From Schlesneria sp. (GTDB lineage Bacteria; Planctomycetota; Planctomycetia; Planctomycetales; Planctomycetaceae): a stretch of DNA of 64,000 nucleotides. The stretch's first letter is position 1. Every line of letters begins with the position of its first letter. Position numbers and translations under genes: made by a program. This document shows positions 1-8,960 of this stretch, one piece after another. The notes beneath the pieces were generated by a model, which saw only the letters and a program-made list of their open reading frames with translations, did no database searches and was not told the DNA's origin. The stretch spans positions 1 through 64,000 of the forward strand of contig JAQGHU010000090.1 of NCBI GenBank assembly GCA_028291515.1, written 5' to 3'.

Positions 1-2
1 AC

Positions 3-95
3 GAACAGATGTACCAGACACGAATACGCCGATCACTCGAAAAACGAGCTCTTCAACTCGGATTCCAACTCACACCGCTGCCCTGTTCCACATGA
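3..95 (+). CDS. possible C-terminal tail of a gene entering from the left edge
   Basis: The third frame is open from the window edge to a TGA at 93-95 and encodes about 30 residues rich in Arg and Leu (EQMYQTRIRRSLEKRALQLG and on to QLTPLPCST). The basic, helix-like ending loosely recalls transposase C-termini, but nothing diagnostic is visible. The other two forward frames are also open here, so coding is not proven. It is followed by the repeat at 137-180. Confidence 0.25.
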   Translation, partial: EQMYQTRIRRSLEKRALQLGFQLTPLPCST

Positions 96-136
96 GTTCC
101 TTGGAAGCCGCGGTTGTCGTTGGACTCACAATCACA

Positions 137-180
137 GGCGCGGCTCGGCAGGAGCCTCGCCCGCCTCGCCCTCCCAAAAG
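137..180. repeat. dispersed GC-rich repeat, single arm
   Basis: The stretch CGCGGCTCGGCAGGAGCCTC and the bases up to 180 match the right arm of the inverted repeat at 31483-31573, including the ending CGCCCTCCCAAAAG. Only one arm is present here, in a non-coding stretch. Confidence 0.7.
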
Positions 181-259
181 CAAACTCGCCGGCTTGTCGC
201 AGATATCGCGCTGTCGGCACTTATTCTGCGAGCAAAATTGCGCACGGTCATTTAGCTAT

Positions 260-589
260 CTAACCATCGGCCACGTGGTCGCCGTGTCGAATCACCTCAA
301 GGATTTCTCGACCGCAAAGAGTACATCGGTAAAAATCTACAACTTCACCGTCGGGTTGGTCTGAGTAACGATGACTCTTCTCAACGAGTTCGACGCCTTC
401 TCGATCGCATGCGGTACAGCGATTGATTTGCGCCGGATGTTCTTTGCCATAGGCATCATAGTCGTCGATGTCGAACTCGTCGCCGCAATTGGAACAACGG
501 TAGTGCGTCGTGTTCGGATTCGAATAACCGACACGCTTCGTGCGATACGAATGACAGGTTCGACAGGCGATAATCGGAATGGCAGACAT
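260..589 (-). CDS. zinc-ribbon protein with four CxxC knuckles
   Basis: This encodes 109 residues from ATG at 589. Four CxxC pairs are visible at about residues 9-12, 32-35, 58-61 and 89-92, which suggests two zinc ribbons in tandem. Between them lies an acidic stretch (DEFDIDDYDAYGKE). There is no signal peptide or membrane segment, so it is probably cytoplasmic. The frame is open further upstream, but the extension would run into the Imm17-like gene, so the shorter start is preferred. It lies 68 bp downstream of that gene on the same strand. Function unknown; the zinc-binding assignment rests on cysteine spacing only. Confidence 0.65.
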   Translation of the reverse strand: MSAIPIIACRTCHSYRTKRVGYSNPNTTHYRCSNCGDEFDIDDYDAYGKEHPAQINRCTACDREGVELVEKSHRYSDQPDGEVVDFYRCTLCGREILEVIRHGDHVADG

Positions 590-657
590 GATCAGATTTG
601 GCTTTGCAGGACAATGCAGGACTGACGTCACCATAATCCGACTCGGGCATTGCATCG

Positions 658-873
658 TTAGCGAGTGTTCTTCACGATGCCAGCCATCATCAAGATTCCA
701 AAAACAATCAGCCCCGATCCCAACAGCCCATAGAAAATCCTTGCCCCTGATCTTCCAAAGATCGAGCTGAACAAGCGGGCCTTGCGGTGGTTCATAAACC
801 AGTCCCAATTGAAGCCTGCCCCGCAGAGGGCGAACAGACCGATTGCGACAAACAACAGCCCGCCTAAATCCAT
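658..873 (-). CDS. small membrane protein, Imm17-like
   Basis: The 71-residue product has two hydrophobic segments (about residues 5-21 and 49-66) separated by a short basic loop. The pattern FNWDWFMNHRKARLF, then FGRSGARIFYGLLG, resembles the immunity protein 17 family (Imm17), found next to polymorphic toxin genes. No toxin gene is visible in the window, so this may be an orphan immunity gene or a relative with another role. The zinc-ribbon gene follows it. The family call comes from memory of the motif, not a search. Confidence 0.6.
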   Translation of the reverse strand: MDLGGLLFVAIGLFALCGAGFNWDWFMNHRKARLFSSIFGRSGARIFYGLLGSGLIVFGILMMAGIVKNTR

Positions 874-973
874 GGACTTAATCTCCGCTTTCGAATGACT
901 GAGTCACCCCTGACTCACGATTGAGTCTGCTTGATGTTGGTGTGCAATTGCCCATGAATCAAGTCGATCGGCG

Positions 974-2011
974 CTACATCGGCCAGCATTGTTCGCGACC
1001 GACGCACAGGACGAATTGACCTCGACGGACTCGGGCCGCCCAGGCTTGGGCGACGATGATGCCGTCGACTCCCGCTTGAACGGGCCAAGCGGGTTCGTCG
1101 ATGCGGTCGAAGTCGTGCAGACGGCCGACGAGGTCTCCTTTTTTGACCTTGGCTCCGCAGGGAACGATCTCTTCGTAATGGCCTGAGAACGGGGCGGGGA
1201 CGTAGCATTCAAAGTCGACGATGGCCGCGCACTTCTGCGTTCCATCGGCATGGTGAGCGATTGGTTCAATCTTGCCGCTCAGCAGGCCGTGATTGATTGC
1301 TGCGGCCAGGACACCTTGTCGTCCATAGGTGACTCCTTTTCGCAACACCGCTTCGCCCCAGCCGAGCTCCGTGCCGACGGTGATCTTGCCCAGGCGTTCC
1401 GCTTCACTGGTCAGCAGGCCTGGAGTGTTGTTCTGATAGACCATGATCATGGGGACGCCGAACCAGCGCGCCGCTTCGGCTGTTAGTCGCGCTTGCTCGG
1501 GGTCTTCGATCGGGTGGAAGCTGGCGCAGAGATCGAAGCGGATCTGATTGCCCCCCGAATGCAGGTCGATCACGATATGGACCTGAGGCCAGATGTAATC
1601 GCGAATGAAAGCGGACAGCCGATGCGTGATGCCCGCCAACGTCGGTTGTTTGCCCGCGCCGTCGACGAAGGCTCGGTTCAGGTTCACGCGGTCGGCCTCG
1701 ACACTGTCTCGCGTTCCCGTGCGGAACGATTCGACGTTGAGGACCGGGATGATAATGATCCGGCCTTTGACAGACGACGTTTCGATCTGACCCAAAAGCT
1801 GCTTGAGAGCGACCGGGCCTTCGTATTCGTTGCCATGAGTCGACCCGATGGCCACCATCCCTTTGCCGCGTTCGGCCTGTGGTCCAACCCACACCGTCAG
1901 CGGGATTAACTGGGCACCCCACATCGTGTCGTGTTCCAGGGCGACCCAGTAGTCACGTCGTCCAGGTGATTCCAAGTCCAGATCGGCGGGCTTCACGACA
2001 AGTCGGGGCAT
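974..2011 (-). CDS. succinylglutamate desuccinylase/aspartoacylase family zinc hydrolase
   Basis: This encodes 345 residues from ATG at 2011, with AGGA eight bases upstream. The zinc-site pattern of the M14-like AstE/AspA family is visible: GSTHGNEYEG (His and Glu ligands, near residue 57) and IDLHSGG (third ligand His, near residue 126). A C-terminal beta-rich domain contains PAPFSGHYEEIVPCG and KVKKGDLVG. Family members remove acyl groups from N-acyl amino acids or similar compounds; the substrate cannot be read from sequence. It lies 52 bp downstream of the enolase-superfamily gene on the same strand, so the two probably form an operon handling one catabolic substrate. Confidence 0.8.
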   Translation of the reverse strand: MPRLVVKPADLDLESPGRRDYWVALEHDTMWGAQLIPLTVWVGPQAERGKGMVAIGSTHGNEYEGPVALKQLLGQIETSSVKGRIIIIPVLNVESFRTGTRDSVEADRVNLNRAFVDGAGKQPTLAGITHRLSAFIRDYIWPQVHIVIDLHSGGNQIRFDLCASFHPIEDPEQARLTAEAARWFGVPMIMVYQNNTPGLLTSEAERLGKITVGTELGWGEAVLRKGVTYGRQGVLAAAINHGLLSGKIEPIAHHADGTQKCAAIVDFECYVPAPFSGHYEEIVPCGAKVKKGDLVGRLHDFDRIDEPAWPVQAGVDGIIVAQAWAARVRRGQFVLCVGREQCWPM

Positions 2012-2063
2012 GGCAGGTTCCTGACAACAGTGAACGATTGGAACTTGGCGATTTCGATGACGA

Positions 2064-3197
2064 TTACCGAAACACTGTTCGCTTGCCGGCATATCGTTTG
2101 AGCTTGCCGAGGTCGATGTCCACACCCAAACCTGGCGACGTGGGAATCTTCAAATTACCTTCGCCATCGATCGTAAACGGCTCGGTGGTTAGGTCATCTA
2201 TGTAGGCACACGGCGTCAGATGTTCGACGTAGCGCGCCTGCGGGATCGCCGCGCTGAACTGTAGATCGGCAGCCAGCCCCATCGCGGTGTTCCATCCATG
2301 AGGAACCAGCCCGATGTTGTGATCGAAGCACATCCACGCCAAGCGTCGTGATTCGGATAAGCCGCCATTCTTGGTGCAGTCCGGTTGCAGAATGTCGACA
2401 GCGCGACGTTCGATCCACGGCATGAACGATTGTCGTCGTGTCAGGACTTCGCAGCCGGCAATCGGCACCGGTGAGACTCGCGTCAGTTCGATATAGCCTT
2501 CGATGTCGTCAGGTGGCAGTGGCTCTTCGAACCAGGTGATGTTGAAGTCCGCGAGCATCTTGGCAGTTTCGCGAGCCCAATTCGTTCCATGCGGCCAGAA
2601 CTGTTCGCTGCCACCCGCATCGACCATCAAGTCGACGCCATCCCCAACGGTCTCTCGCGCGGTTCGAACCAGCAGTTCGTCGAACTTTCGATTGCGACGA
2701 CCAAACGGACGCCAGCCCATTTTGATCGCTTTGAAACCACGAGCGACGACACTTTCGAGCGTCTTACTCAGGGCATCTGGCTCGTCAAATAGAATCGAAC
2801 CATACGGCTTGATCCGATCGCGATAATTCCCGCCCAACAGCCGAGAGACTGGTTGCCCGCACGCCTTCCCCATGATGTCCCACAGGGCGATATCAAGTCC
2901 GCTGATGGCATGCTCGACAGCACCGCCGCGACCTTGCCAGAAGCTCGCTTGCCGCAGTGTTTCAGAGACTCGTTCGGGTTCAACGGCCGATTGCCCCTTG
3001 AGCAACGGCCACAGCAGAGCGACCGCCCCTTCCACCAATGTGCCAGAGGTGAAGCAGCCACCCCAGCCATAGATGCCGCTGTCGGTGCGAATCTGCACGA
3101 GCGTATGCAGGTTCTCTTGCGGCTCATGTCCCTGAGGCCAGCCCCCATCAACGGTGGCACCAGTCAATGGAACAACTTCAACTTCAACAATGCGCAC
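2064..3197 (-). CDS. mandelate racemase/muconate lactonizing enzyme family protein
   Basis: This enolase-superfamily enzyme has 377 residues. GTG at 3197 is chosen because GGAGG lies seven bases before it, and the product then begins VRIVEVEVVPL as family members do. The N-terminal capping domain is followed by the barrel. Visible catalytic features are AIKMGW (lysine region of strand 2), LMVDAGG, WFEEPLPP and AGCEVL (metal ligands D, E, E), LQPDCTKNGG, and VPHGWNT (candidate catalytic His). The family abstracts an alpha proton from carboxylates, in racemases, sugar acid dehydratases or cycloisomerases. The exact substrate is unknown. It is the first gene of a probable operon with the downstream acyl hydrolase. 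Confidence 0.85.
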   Translation of the reverse strand: MRIVEVEVVPLTGATVDGGWPQGHEPQENLHTLVQIRTDSGIYGWGGCFTSGTLVEGAVALLWPLLKGQSAVEPERVSETLRQASFWQGRGGAVEHAISGLDIALWDIMGKACGQPVSRLLGGNYRDRIKPYGSILFDEPDALSKTLESVVARGFKAIKMGWRPFGRRNRKFDELLVRTARETVGDGVDLMVDAGGSEQFWPHGTNWARETAKMLADFNITWFEEPLPPDDIEGYIELTRVSPVPIAGCEVLTRRQSFMPWIERRAVDILQPDCTKNGGLSESRRLAWMCFDHNIGLVPHGWNTAMGLAADLQFSAAIPQARYVEHLTPCAYIDDLTTEPFTIDGEGNLKIPTSPGLGVDIDLGKLKRYAGKRTVFR

Positions 3198-3364
3198 TGC
3201 GGAACCTCCAGAATCTCGCGGCATCGTGTCCACACCGACATCGCGAACATGTCACGTGTCAGCGTCCGATTGCGTCGCTCCGAGATTCTGTGTCCCCTCA
3301 TCCGCACTGTCAAACATGGCATCCACAGGCCGGCGCCATGAATCACCGTCGGTTTCGGCAATCC

Positions 3365-3979
3365 TCAACGCTTCTTCGATGGGGCGCTGTCGGAAACGAC
3401 TCGGCCTGCCACGGCTTGCAGTTCCTGAGCCTGGCCCCAGCGATACAGAATGAAACCGAGGATCAGCCCCAGCGCACTTGCCGATAGCACCGCGGCAGCA
3501 CTTTGAGTGAACGTCGAGTTCTCGGCCGCGGCTTGCGTCGTCAACACCAGACCGACAATGCTGATCACAAGACTAATGGCGTCCGAAATGATCTCTTTGG
3601 GACTGAACCCCATCCGAGTCAGTACGATCAATTTTCCAAGGACCAATTGCAGAGCGAAGTTCACAACGCCAGCACTCATCAGAGCGAACGCGATCCAGTG
3701 GAAAGCCGGGAACGACAGCGATTCAGCGACCGAGTAGATCGGTTGCAGAATCCCCGCAGCGGCCTTTTGAGCCCGCGGATCATGATCCAGCACGTCGGCA
3801 ATCTTGTTAACTTCGGCCTTCGCATCATCCTTGAGCTTCTCCGTCGATTCCTTCACTTGCTCCGTCGTCGAATGTTCCGCGACTGGTTTATCGACTGGGG
3901 CAACGGGCTTGTCTTGCCCTTGAGCGAAGACCGTTGCCATTGCAACTAGGACCAAAGCAAACATCCCTGAGCGACCCAT
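3365..3979 (-). CDS. exported membrane protein of unknown function
   Basis: The 204 residues start at ATG 3979, giving a clean signal peptide (MGRSGMFALVLVAMATVFAQ). A charged, probably helical segment rich in Lys, Glu and Asp follows (about residues 20-65). Three hydrophobic stretches then appear, near residues 85-110, 127-150 and 158-180, and the tail is basic. I do not recognise a family. It probably sits in the inner membrane with the charged helix in the periplasm. The nearest genes on the same strand are about 170 bp downstream and 435 bp upstream, so it is likely transcribed alone. Confidence 0.65.
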   Translation of the reverse strand: MGRSGMFALVLVAMATVFAQGQDKPVAPVDKPVAEHSTTEQVKESTEKLKDDAKAEVNKIADVLDHDPRAQKAAAGILQPIYSVAESLSFPAFHWIAFALMSAGVVNFALQLVLGKLIVLTRMGFSPKEIISDAISLVISIVGLVLTTQAAAENSTFTQSAAAVLSASALGLILGFILYRWGQAQELQAVAGRVVSDSAPSKKR

Positions 3980-4349
3980 TGTGGCAATCCCTTGTCCATT
4001 GAAGAAGATAAACTCAGTCCGAGCGGAATCGGCGAGACCGCTTAGCCTGAAGTCGGAGCGGAATCGGTTGGGGCACCCATTCGGCACCGACCAAAGCGGA
4101 TTCTACACCGGAAACGGAAATTGTCTGCGTCAGATCTTTGAGATCGGCAGTTCCCCTCGCTCAAGCCATTGGCCTCGCTATCGGGGACGTTGGAAAGATC
4201 GGGGCCGAAATGTGTTTCAGATGAAAAACAGTACTGCCTTAGCTTTGTGTTGTTCCTGAATCCCGCTTCCGTGGCTTCCAGAGGATCAGGTAGGCGGAGG
4301 GCCAAGGGAACATTCGCTGAATCACTACTACCTTAGACCTCAGAGATTC
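3980..4349. other. intergenic stretch without a recognised gene
   Basis: This 370-bp stretch lies upstream of the exported membrane protein gene. No convincing ORF, repeat or RNA gene was seen. It should hold the promoter of the gene starting at 3979, but no clear -35/-10 pair stands out. Confidence 0.5.
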
Positions 4350-4414
4350 TTAGCGGTCGATCTGTCCCTGGCCCACGCTCACGGCGTTGTTGATGATGCC
4401 AAAGACTTCGCCGG

Positions 4415-4693
4415 CTACTGACACGGTTTTCGTCTGTACTTGACATCTGCGGCGTCAGCGTCTGTCGAATAATCTATCGCTATTTGTTCGGCGGATACTT
4501 TAATCTCGGGCTCGTTCGCCACTTCCGCGACTGTGTCCTGCGCCATGTTGCTCGCATCAGGGGTGGCGAGTGACGCCGGCTCGGTTGCAGGTGGCCGTGG
4601 TGGTACAGGCGGCGGTGCCTTCGCACTTTCGCATCCAATTAAGGAAGCTGATACAACGAGCAGGATGGCCGCAAAAGTCTGGTTTGGTCGCAT
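4415..4693 (-). CDS. small Pro-rich lipoprotein, C-terminus probably frameshifted
   Basis: This encodes 92 residues with a lipoprotein signal peptide ending in the lipobox SLIGC (Cys about residue 21). A proline-rich stretch (APPPVPPRPP) and an acidic tail follow. The frame closes after KYRRKPCQ. A different frame over the same end continues with a plausible coding segment, TKTVSVAGEVFGIINNAVS then VGQGQIDR, to a TAA at 4350-4352. This suggests a one-base indel near 4430-4450 and an original gene of about 4350-4693. Function unknown; the mature protein should be lipid-anchored outside the cytoplasm. Confidence 0.5.
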   Translation of the reverse strand: MRPNQTFAAILLVVSASLIGCESAKAPPPVPPRPPATEPASLATPDASNMAQDTVAEVANEPEIKVSAEQIAIDYSTDADAADVKYRRKPCQ

Positions 4694-5521
4694 GGTGCCG
4701 TTTCAAAAACGAGTTTACATCCAATCAACAAGCCAACACTTTGAACCGCCAGCGACTGCCGGTCAATCCATCCCGCGGCAAGGAACGCACGCCATCACAA
4801 GCATTACTATCCCCGCTTTTCGGCGCCGTCGTAGAAGAAGGTGTGCATGGTGTGAATGATACCAAATGAGACGCCCCCGACTTGAAAACAGACCTCGGCT
4901 CAAACTTCACTTTGGGTACACCAGGAGCTTTGGCGATTTATTTTGGCAGGTGGTAGCAGGCTCAAAAACCTCCAAGATATGAATACAGGCATCAATCTGC
5001 GTCTAGCGCTGATTCAGCCGGAATCGATTCGCCGAGAGCACTTTACGCCCTCAGAAGAGTTTATCCGGACTACCTAACCCAGAAAAAGTCATGGAATTAG
5101 CAGCTCCACGAAAATGCATATTCGCGACACAACACATTTACTAGAAATACGTTACATCACCGACGACGATGAATCTTTGTTCAAATTCGAACAGGCAGGT
5201 ACTCCCCCTTGGTGTACAATTCGGCTATGATACTGCGGCTTTTGGTGACGCCATTGGCAGAATCGGCAATTGTTGCAAGTAGGAGCGGCTGTAGGGATTC
5301 GCTATTCAATGCGGGTCGAATCTGTTCCGAGTTGAATGTCGGTCAACACAGTCATACTGCCGCCGACAGAGAAATGAATGACGCATGTTTGGCCGCGTCG
5401 ATGAGTTGTTCGACGAGCAAAAGATAAAGTTGGTCACGGCCTGTGGGAAACTGGCGCTGAAGATGCAAAGGTGAACCAGGGACTTGGTGAACCTACGACA
5501 TTACTCCGGAAACCTTGCCCT
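4694..5521. other. long intergenic stretch, no gene seen
   Basis: About 830 bp separate the lipoprotein gene from the divergent SDR gene. The only ORFs are short and lack coding character. The first part is comparatively AT-rich. No repeat or RNA was recognised. Promoters for both flanking genes should lie here. Confidence 0.5.
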
Positions 5522-7000
5522 ATGAGTTATCACCTGCTGACCGGTGCCACCGGTTTGCTCGGGAACTACCTGCTGCGAGACCTGCTACTGGCTAACGTTC
5601 CGGTCGCTGTTATCGTTCGTTCCAATCGACGGCAGACGGCTCGCCAGCGAGTCGAAGCAGCGATGTGCGCGTGGGAAGCCGACTTGGGCTATGCGCTGCC
5701 ACGTCCCGTTGTTCTGGAAGGCGACATTGCCCAGCCAGACTTGGGCTTGGATCCGCTGAGCGTCCGTTGGGTTGCCGAATACTGCTCGACGCTGATCCAC
5801 AACGCAGCCAGCCTGACGTTCCACTCGACCAGCGAAGATGGTGAACCATGGCGTTCCAACGTCGGCGGTGTGCGGCACGTGCTGGAGTTCTGTCGCAATA
5901 CCCAGATCAAGAAGCTGCACCACGTCTCAACCGCCTATGTGGCCGGTCTGCGACAGGGGCGAGTTCTTGAATCGGAATTGGATGTCGGACAGGAATTTTC
6001 GAACGATTACGAACGCAGCAAGCTGGAAGCCGAAACACTCGTTCGTGCAGCCGACTTCCTCGATTCGGTGACGATCTTCCGACCTGCCATCATCATTGGC
6101 GATTCCCAGACCGGTTTAACCACGACCTATCACGGCTATTACGCCGCCTTGCAACTGTCCCACACCATCGTGAGAGCGATTCCACCCGACGAGACCGGCA
6201 TTGTCGGGGGACAGAAGGTGCGGCTGACACTGAATGGGACCGAGACCAAGCATCTGGTTACCGTTGACTGGGTCTCCGCAGTGATGGCGCATGTGATCAC
6301 TCACCCGGAGCTTCAACAGCAGACCTATCATCTGACTCCGCAGCATCCGGTGACGACGCGACTGATTCGCGATGTCCTGGAGCAATCCGCTGGTTTCTAT
6401 GGCGCGACGCTGGTCGGCACCGGCGATCGACCCGGCAATGCCTCCGAAGCCGAAGCCCTGTTCTACGAACATATTCGTGTTTACAACTCGTACTGGAAGA
6501 TGGACCCGGTCTTCGATCGGACCAACACCGAAACCGCCGCTCCGCACCTGCCTTGTCCGCATGTCGATCGCGACTTGCTGTTGAAGCTGTCTCGCATTGT
6601 CATCGAAAACGAATTCCCCGGTCCGTCCAAGCGGGCGCTGCAACCCGAATTCGATGTCGAATCGCATCTGCAACCGCTGCTGGAACAAGCCACAACAGAA
6701 TCGGTGCAGGCGACGGATGTCCGTTTGCTTGGCCTGGAAGTTCTGGGTCATGGCGGTGGACAATGGCAGTTGATTGTTCGCGGAGAACAGTTGGTGGGAC
6801 TGGAAGTCGGTAACCACGACGACCGCAAAGCCACCTGCCTCCTGAACGTCGACACCTTCGCAGAACTGGCCCGCGGCAAGACGACGTGGGATGCGGCCCT
6901 GAAATCCGGGGCGGTCAAGATCTCTGGCAATGGTCGCTCGACACTGCAGTACTCGCAGATCCTCGAACAGATCGTGGCGATCCCCGCGAACACGCTGTAG
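5522..7000 (+). CDS. thioester-reductase-like SDR fused to an SCP2-like domain
   Basis: This encodes 492 residues from ATG at 5522; a GTG 51 bases upstream is in frame but looks non-native. The first ~340 residues are an extended short-chain dehydrogenase of the male-sterility/thioester reductase type. Visible features are the nucleotide-binding motif TGATGLLGNYL at the N-terminus, DIAQPDLGL, an active-site Tyr-Lys pair in DYERSKLEAE, and FRPAIIIGD. Residues ~385-490 (LLGLEVLGHGGGQWQLIVRG, then a segment ending in GAVKISGNG) look like a sterol-carrier/SCP2 fold that binds acyl chains. Reductases of this kind make aldehydes or alcohols from acyl thioesters. Inference: reduction of a fatty acyl or polyketide-like chain held by the SCP2 domain. 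No carrier-protein gene is adjacent. Confidence 0.7.
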   Translation: MSYHLLTGATGLLGNYLLRDLLLANVPVAVIVRSNRRQTARQRVEAAMCAWEADLGYALPRPVVLEGDIAQPDLGLDPLSVRWVAEYCSTLIHNAASLTFHSTSEDGEPWRSNVGGVRHVLEFCRNTQIKKLHHVSTAYVAGLRQGRVLESELDVGQEFSNDYERSKLEAETLVRAADFLDSVTIFRPAIIIGDSQTGLTTTYHGYYAALQLSHTIVRAIPPDETGIVGGQKVRLTLNGTETKHLVTVDWVSAVMAHVITHPELQQQTYHLTPQHPVTTRLIRDVLEQSAGFYGATLVGTGDRPGNASEAEALFYEHIRVYNSYWKMDPVFDRTNTETAAPHLPCPHVDRDLLLKLSRIVIENEFPGPSKRALQPEFDVESHLQPLLEQATTESVQATDVRLLGLEVLGHGGGQWQLIVRGEQLVGLEVGNHDDRKATCLLNVDTFAELARGKTTWDAALKSGAVKISGNGRSTLQYSQILEQIVAIPANTL

Positions 7001-7218
7001 TCGCAAAGACAAACTGAGCGCGGAATCATAATTTTTTGGGTGCCACTGGCGACGGCTTTGCGTTGCTAATGTCTTACCGATTTGGCAGAGAGCCGAGAGC
7101 TTTTAGTGACGCCTGAATGTTGCACATGCTGCATCAAGCGATCAGAGCGTCATCAGCAACGTGAAGACAGGGGCGACTTGAGCTGCCACCAGGGCTCCCC
7201 AAACGTAAAGCTAAGCGG

Positions 7219-7303
7219 GGTGCCACGGACTCACCGTCTTCGGGGTGGCCGTGTCCTCGGCCAAAAGACACGGCCATGTCGAAGACTCCAAGTCCGTGGC
7301 ACC
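7219..7303. repeat. dispersed palindromic repeat, copy 1, convergent gap
   Basis: Outer arms GTGCCACGGACT (7220-7231) and AGTCCGTGGCAC (7291-7302) are exact reverse complements. Inner arms GGCCGTGTC (7247-7255) and GACACGGCC (7267-7275) also pair. It lies between the convergent SDR and dapF genes, where it could end transcription in both directions. A further upstream part (about 7133-7175) is shared with the copy at 46209-46374. Confidence 0.8.
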
Positions 7304-7333
7304 CACCTTGCGAACAGATTATCGCACTGTCAT

Positions 7334-8173
7334 TTAGCTCAGCTTCCATTCACCACTAAACACTTCGGCTGCCGGCCCGGTCATAAAGATGTCCCCCGCT
7401 TCGGACCATTCCAGCTTCAGGTCGCCGCCACGCAAATGAGCCGTGACTGTGCGGTTCGTGCGGCCGGTCAATGCGGCCGCAACGGCTGACGCGCAGGCTC
7501 CGGTGCCACACGCCAGCGTCTCGCCACTGCCACGTTCCCACACCCGCATGATGAACTCGTCCTTGGAGACGACTTGAATGAATTCGGCGTTCACTCGGCG
7601 AGGGAATGCCGGATGTCGTTCGATCTGCGGCCCGACGCGCAGCACCCAGTCGTCGTTGACTTCATCGACGAAGGTGATGCAGTGAGGGTTCCCCATGGAG
7701 ACGCAGCTCACCTGAATCGTCTGTCCCGCGACATCCAGCGGCACGTTTAGCGGCGGGTTCCCGGGCAACGTTGTCGGAATGCGAGCCCCCTCCAGAATGG
7801 GAGCCCCCATGTTGACGGTGACTCGATCGACCTTGCCATTGCCGCCGGTCGAGAGCTGCATTGTCAGCACACCGCGACCAGTCTCAATCTTCAATTCCGA
7901 CTTCTTCACCAAACCGCGGTCGTAGACATACTTGGCGACGCACCGAATCGCGTTGCCGCACATTTCCGATTCGCTGCCGTCGGCGTTGAACATGCGCATG
8001 CAAGCATCGCCCTTTTCGGAAGGGCCAATCAACACCAGGCCATCGCCTCCGACGCCCGTGTGCCGGTCACTGATTGCGATCGCTGTCGCCACGACATCGG
8101 ACGGAACGGGTTCGGCAAAACAATCGATGTAAACGTAATCGTTGCCCGCCCCGTGCATTTTTGTAAATCGCAT
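7334..8173 (-). CDS. dapF: diaminopimelate epimerase
   Basis: DapF converts LL- to meso-diaminopimelate for lysine and peptidoglycan synthesis. The 279 residues match the family length. ATG at 8173 ([17 protein letters not shown]) is favoured by AAAGAG six bases upstream; an ATG two codons earlier is possible. Both catalytic cysteines are visible, one in MCGNAIRC and one in [21 protein letters not shown] and MFNADGSES are also family motifs. A divergent PaiB-like gene begins about 170 bp away. No other lysine or cell wall gene is nearby, so the gene is probably monocistronic. It implies DAP-type peptidoglycan. Confidence 0.95.
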   Translation of the reverse strand: MRFTKMHGAGNDYVYIDCFAEPVPSDVVATAIAISDRHTGVGGDGLVLIGPSEKGDACMRMFNADGSESEMCGNAIRCVAKYVYDRGLVKKSELKIETGRGVLTMQLSTGGNGKVDRVTVNMGAPILEGARIPTTLPGNPPLNVPLDVAGQTIQVSCVSMGNPHCITFVDEVNDDWVLRVGPQIERHPAFPRRVNAEFIQVVSKDEFIMRVWERGSGETLACGTGACASAVAAALTGRTNRTVTAHLRGGDLKLEWSEAGDIFMTGPAAEVFSGEWKLS

Positions 8174-8345
8174 GAACATCTCTTTCGAACAAACTGTCTC
8201 ACCCGGCAATGTGCGGTCTATCGGCCATATTTATTGTATCGTAGATCGACACGATTTTTGTACTCCCGACGCTTCCGGTCAGCGATAGGCCGGTCGAGTT
8301 TCAGGTTGTCGTTCCGCAATCTTCAATATTGGATGCACTTGGGTC

Positions 8346-8960
8346 ATGTATGTTCCCTCTGCTTTTCGAGTAACAGACACTGCCGTCCTCCACGAGTTCA
8401 TCCACAAGCATGGATTCGCAGTGCTCACGACAAATGGCCCGCAGGGGCTGGTCGCTAGCCATCTCCCGCTGTTGCTGGAGCCAACCCGCGGTCCGCAGGG
8501 CACACTGGTCGGCCATTTCGCCAAAGCGAATGAGCAAGCACACGATTTTGGATGCGAAGCACTCGTCGTCTTCTCTGGCGCTCACACGTATATCTCACCG
8601 ACATGGTACGCGACGCCGAATACGGTTCCGACATGGAACTACATCGCCGTCCACGCCTATGGCATCCTCAAGCCGATCGAAGATCGAGCCGCCTTGGTGA
8701 GGATCCTGGAAGCCACGGTCAACAAATATGAGTCGCCTCAGCCAACCCCGTGGCAGTTCGACCCCAACACCGAATTCCACCAGAAACTCTGCGACGGCAT
8801 CATCGGCTTCGAAATCGAAATCACCCGCGTCGACGGAAAATGGAAGCTCAATCAAAACCACCCTGCCGAACGCCGCGAACGAGTGATCAACGCACTGCAC
8901 ACCGTCGGTGGTGAAAACGCGACGGAGATCGCACGGCTGATGAGATCGCAGCTTGATTGA
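8346..8960 (+). CDS. PaiB-like FMN-binding negative regulator family protein
   Basis: The 204-residue product belongs to the PaiB family, which has a split-barrel flavin-binding fold. Typical features are MYVPSAFRVTD at the start, FAVLTTNGPQGLVASHLPLLL, a central VVFSGAHTYISPTWYA, and VPTWNYIAVHAYG. Bacillus PaiB is a repressor of sporulation and protease genes, but many homologues are uncharacterised and may act as flavin-dependent enzymes. There is no helix-turn-helix. It is transcribed divergently from dapF and stands alone. Confidence 0.85.
   Translation: MYVPSAFRVTDTAVLHEFIHKHGFAVLTTNGPQGLVASHLPLLLEPTRGPQGTLVGHFAKANEQAHDFGCEALVVFSGAHTYISPTWYATPNTVPTWNYIAVHAYGILKPIEDRAALVRILEATVNKYESPQPTPWQFDPNTEFHQKLCDGIIGFEIEITRVDGKWKLNQNHPAERRERVINALHTVGGENATEIARLMRSQLD

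Noticed and set aside
3-95. Transposase C-terminus at the left edge
   Set aside because: The basic tail is suggestive only; without upstream sequence a transposase call cannot be supported, so it is listed as an unnamed partial gene at low confidence.
5209-5427. 72-residue ORF in the gap before the SDR gene
   Set aside because: No recognisable domain, no ribosome binding site and biased composition; treated as non-coding.
6116-7012. 298-residue minus-strand ORF
   Set aside because: Antisense to the SDR gene and rich in Gln/Arg with no motif; a shadow of the forward codon pattern.
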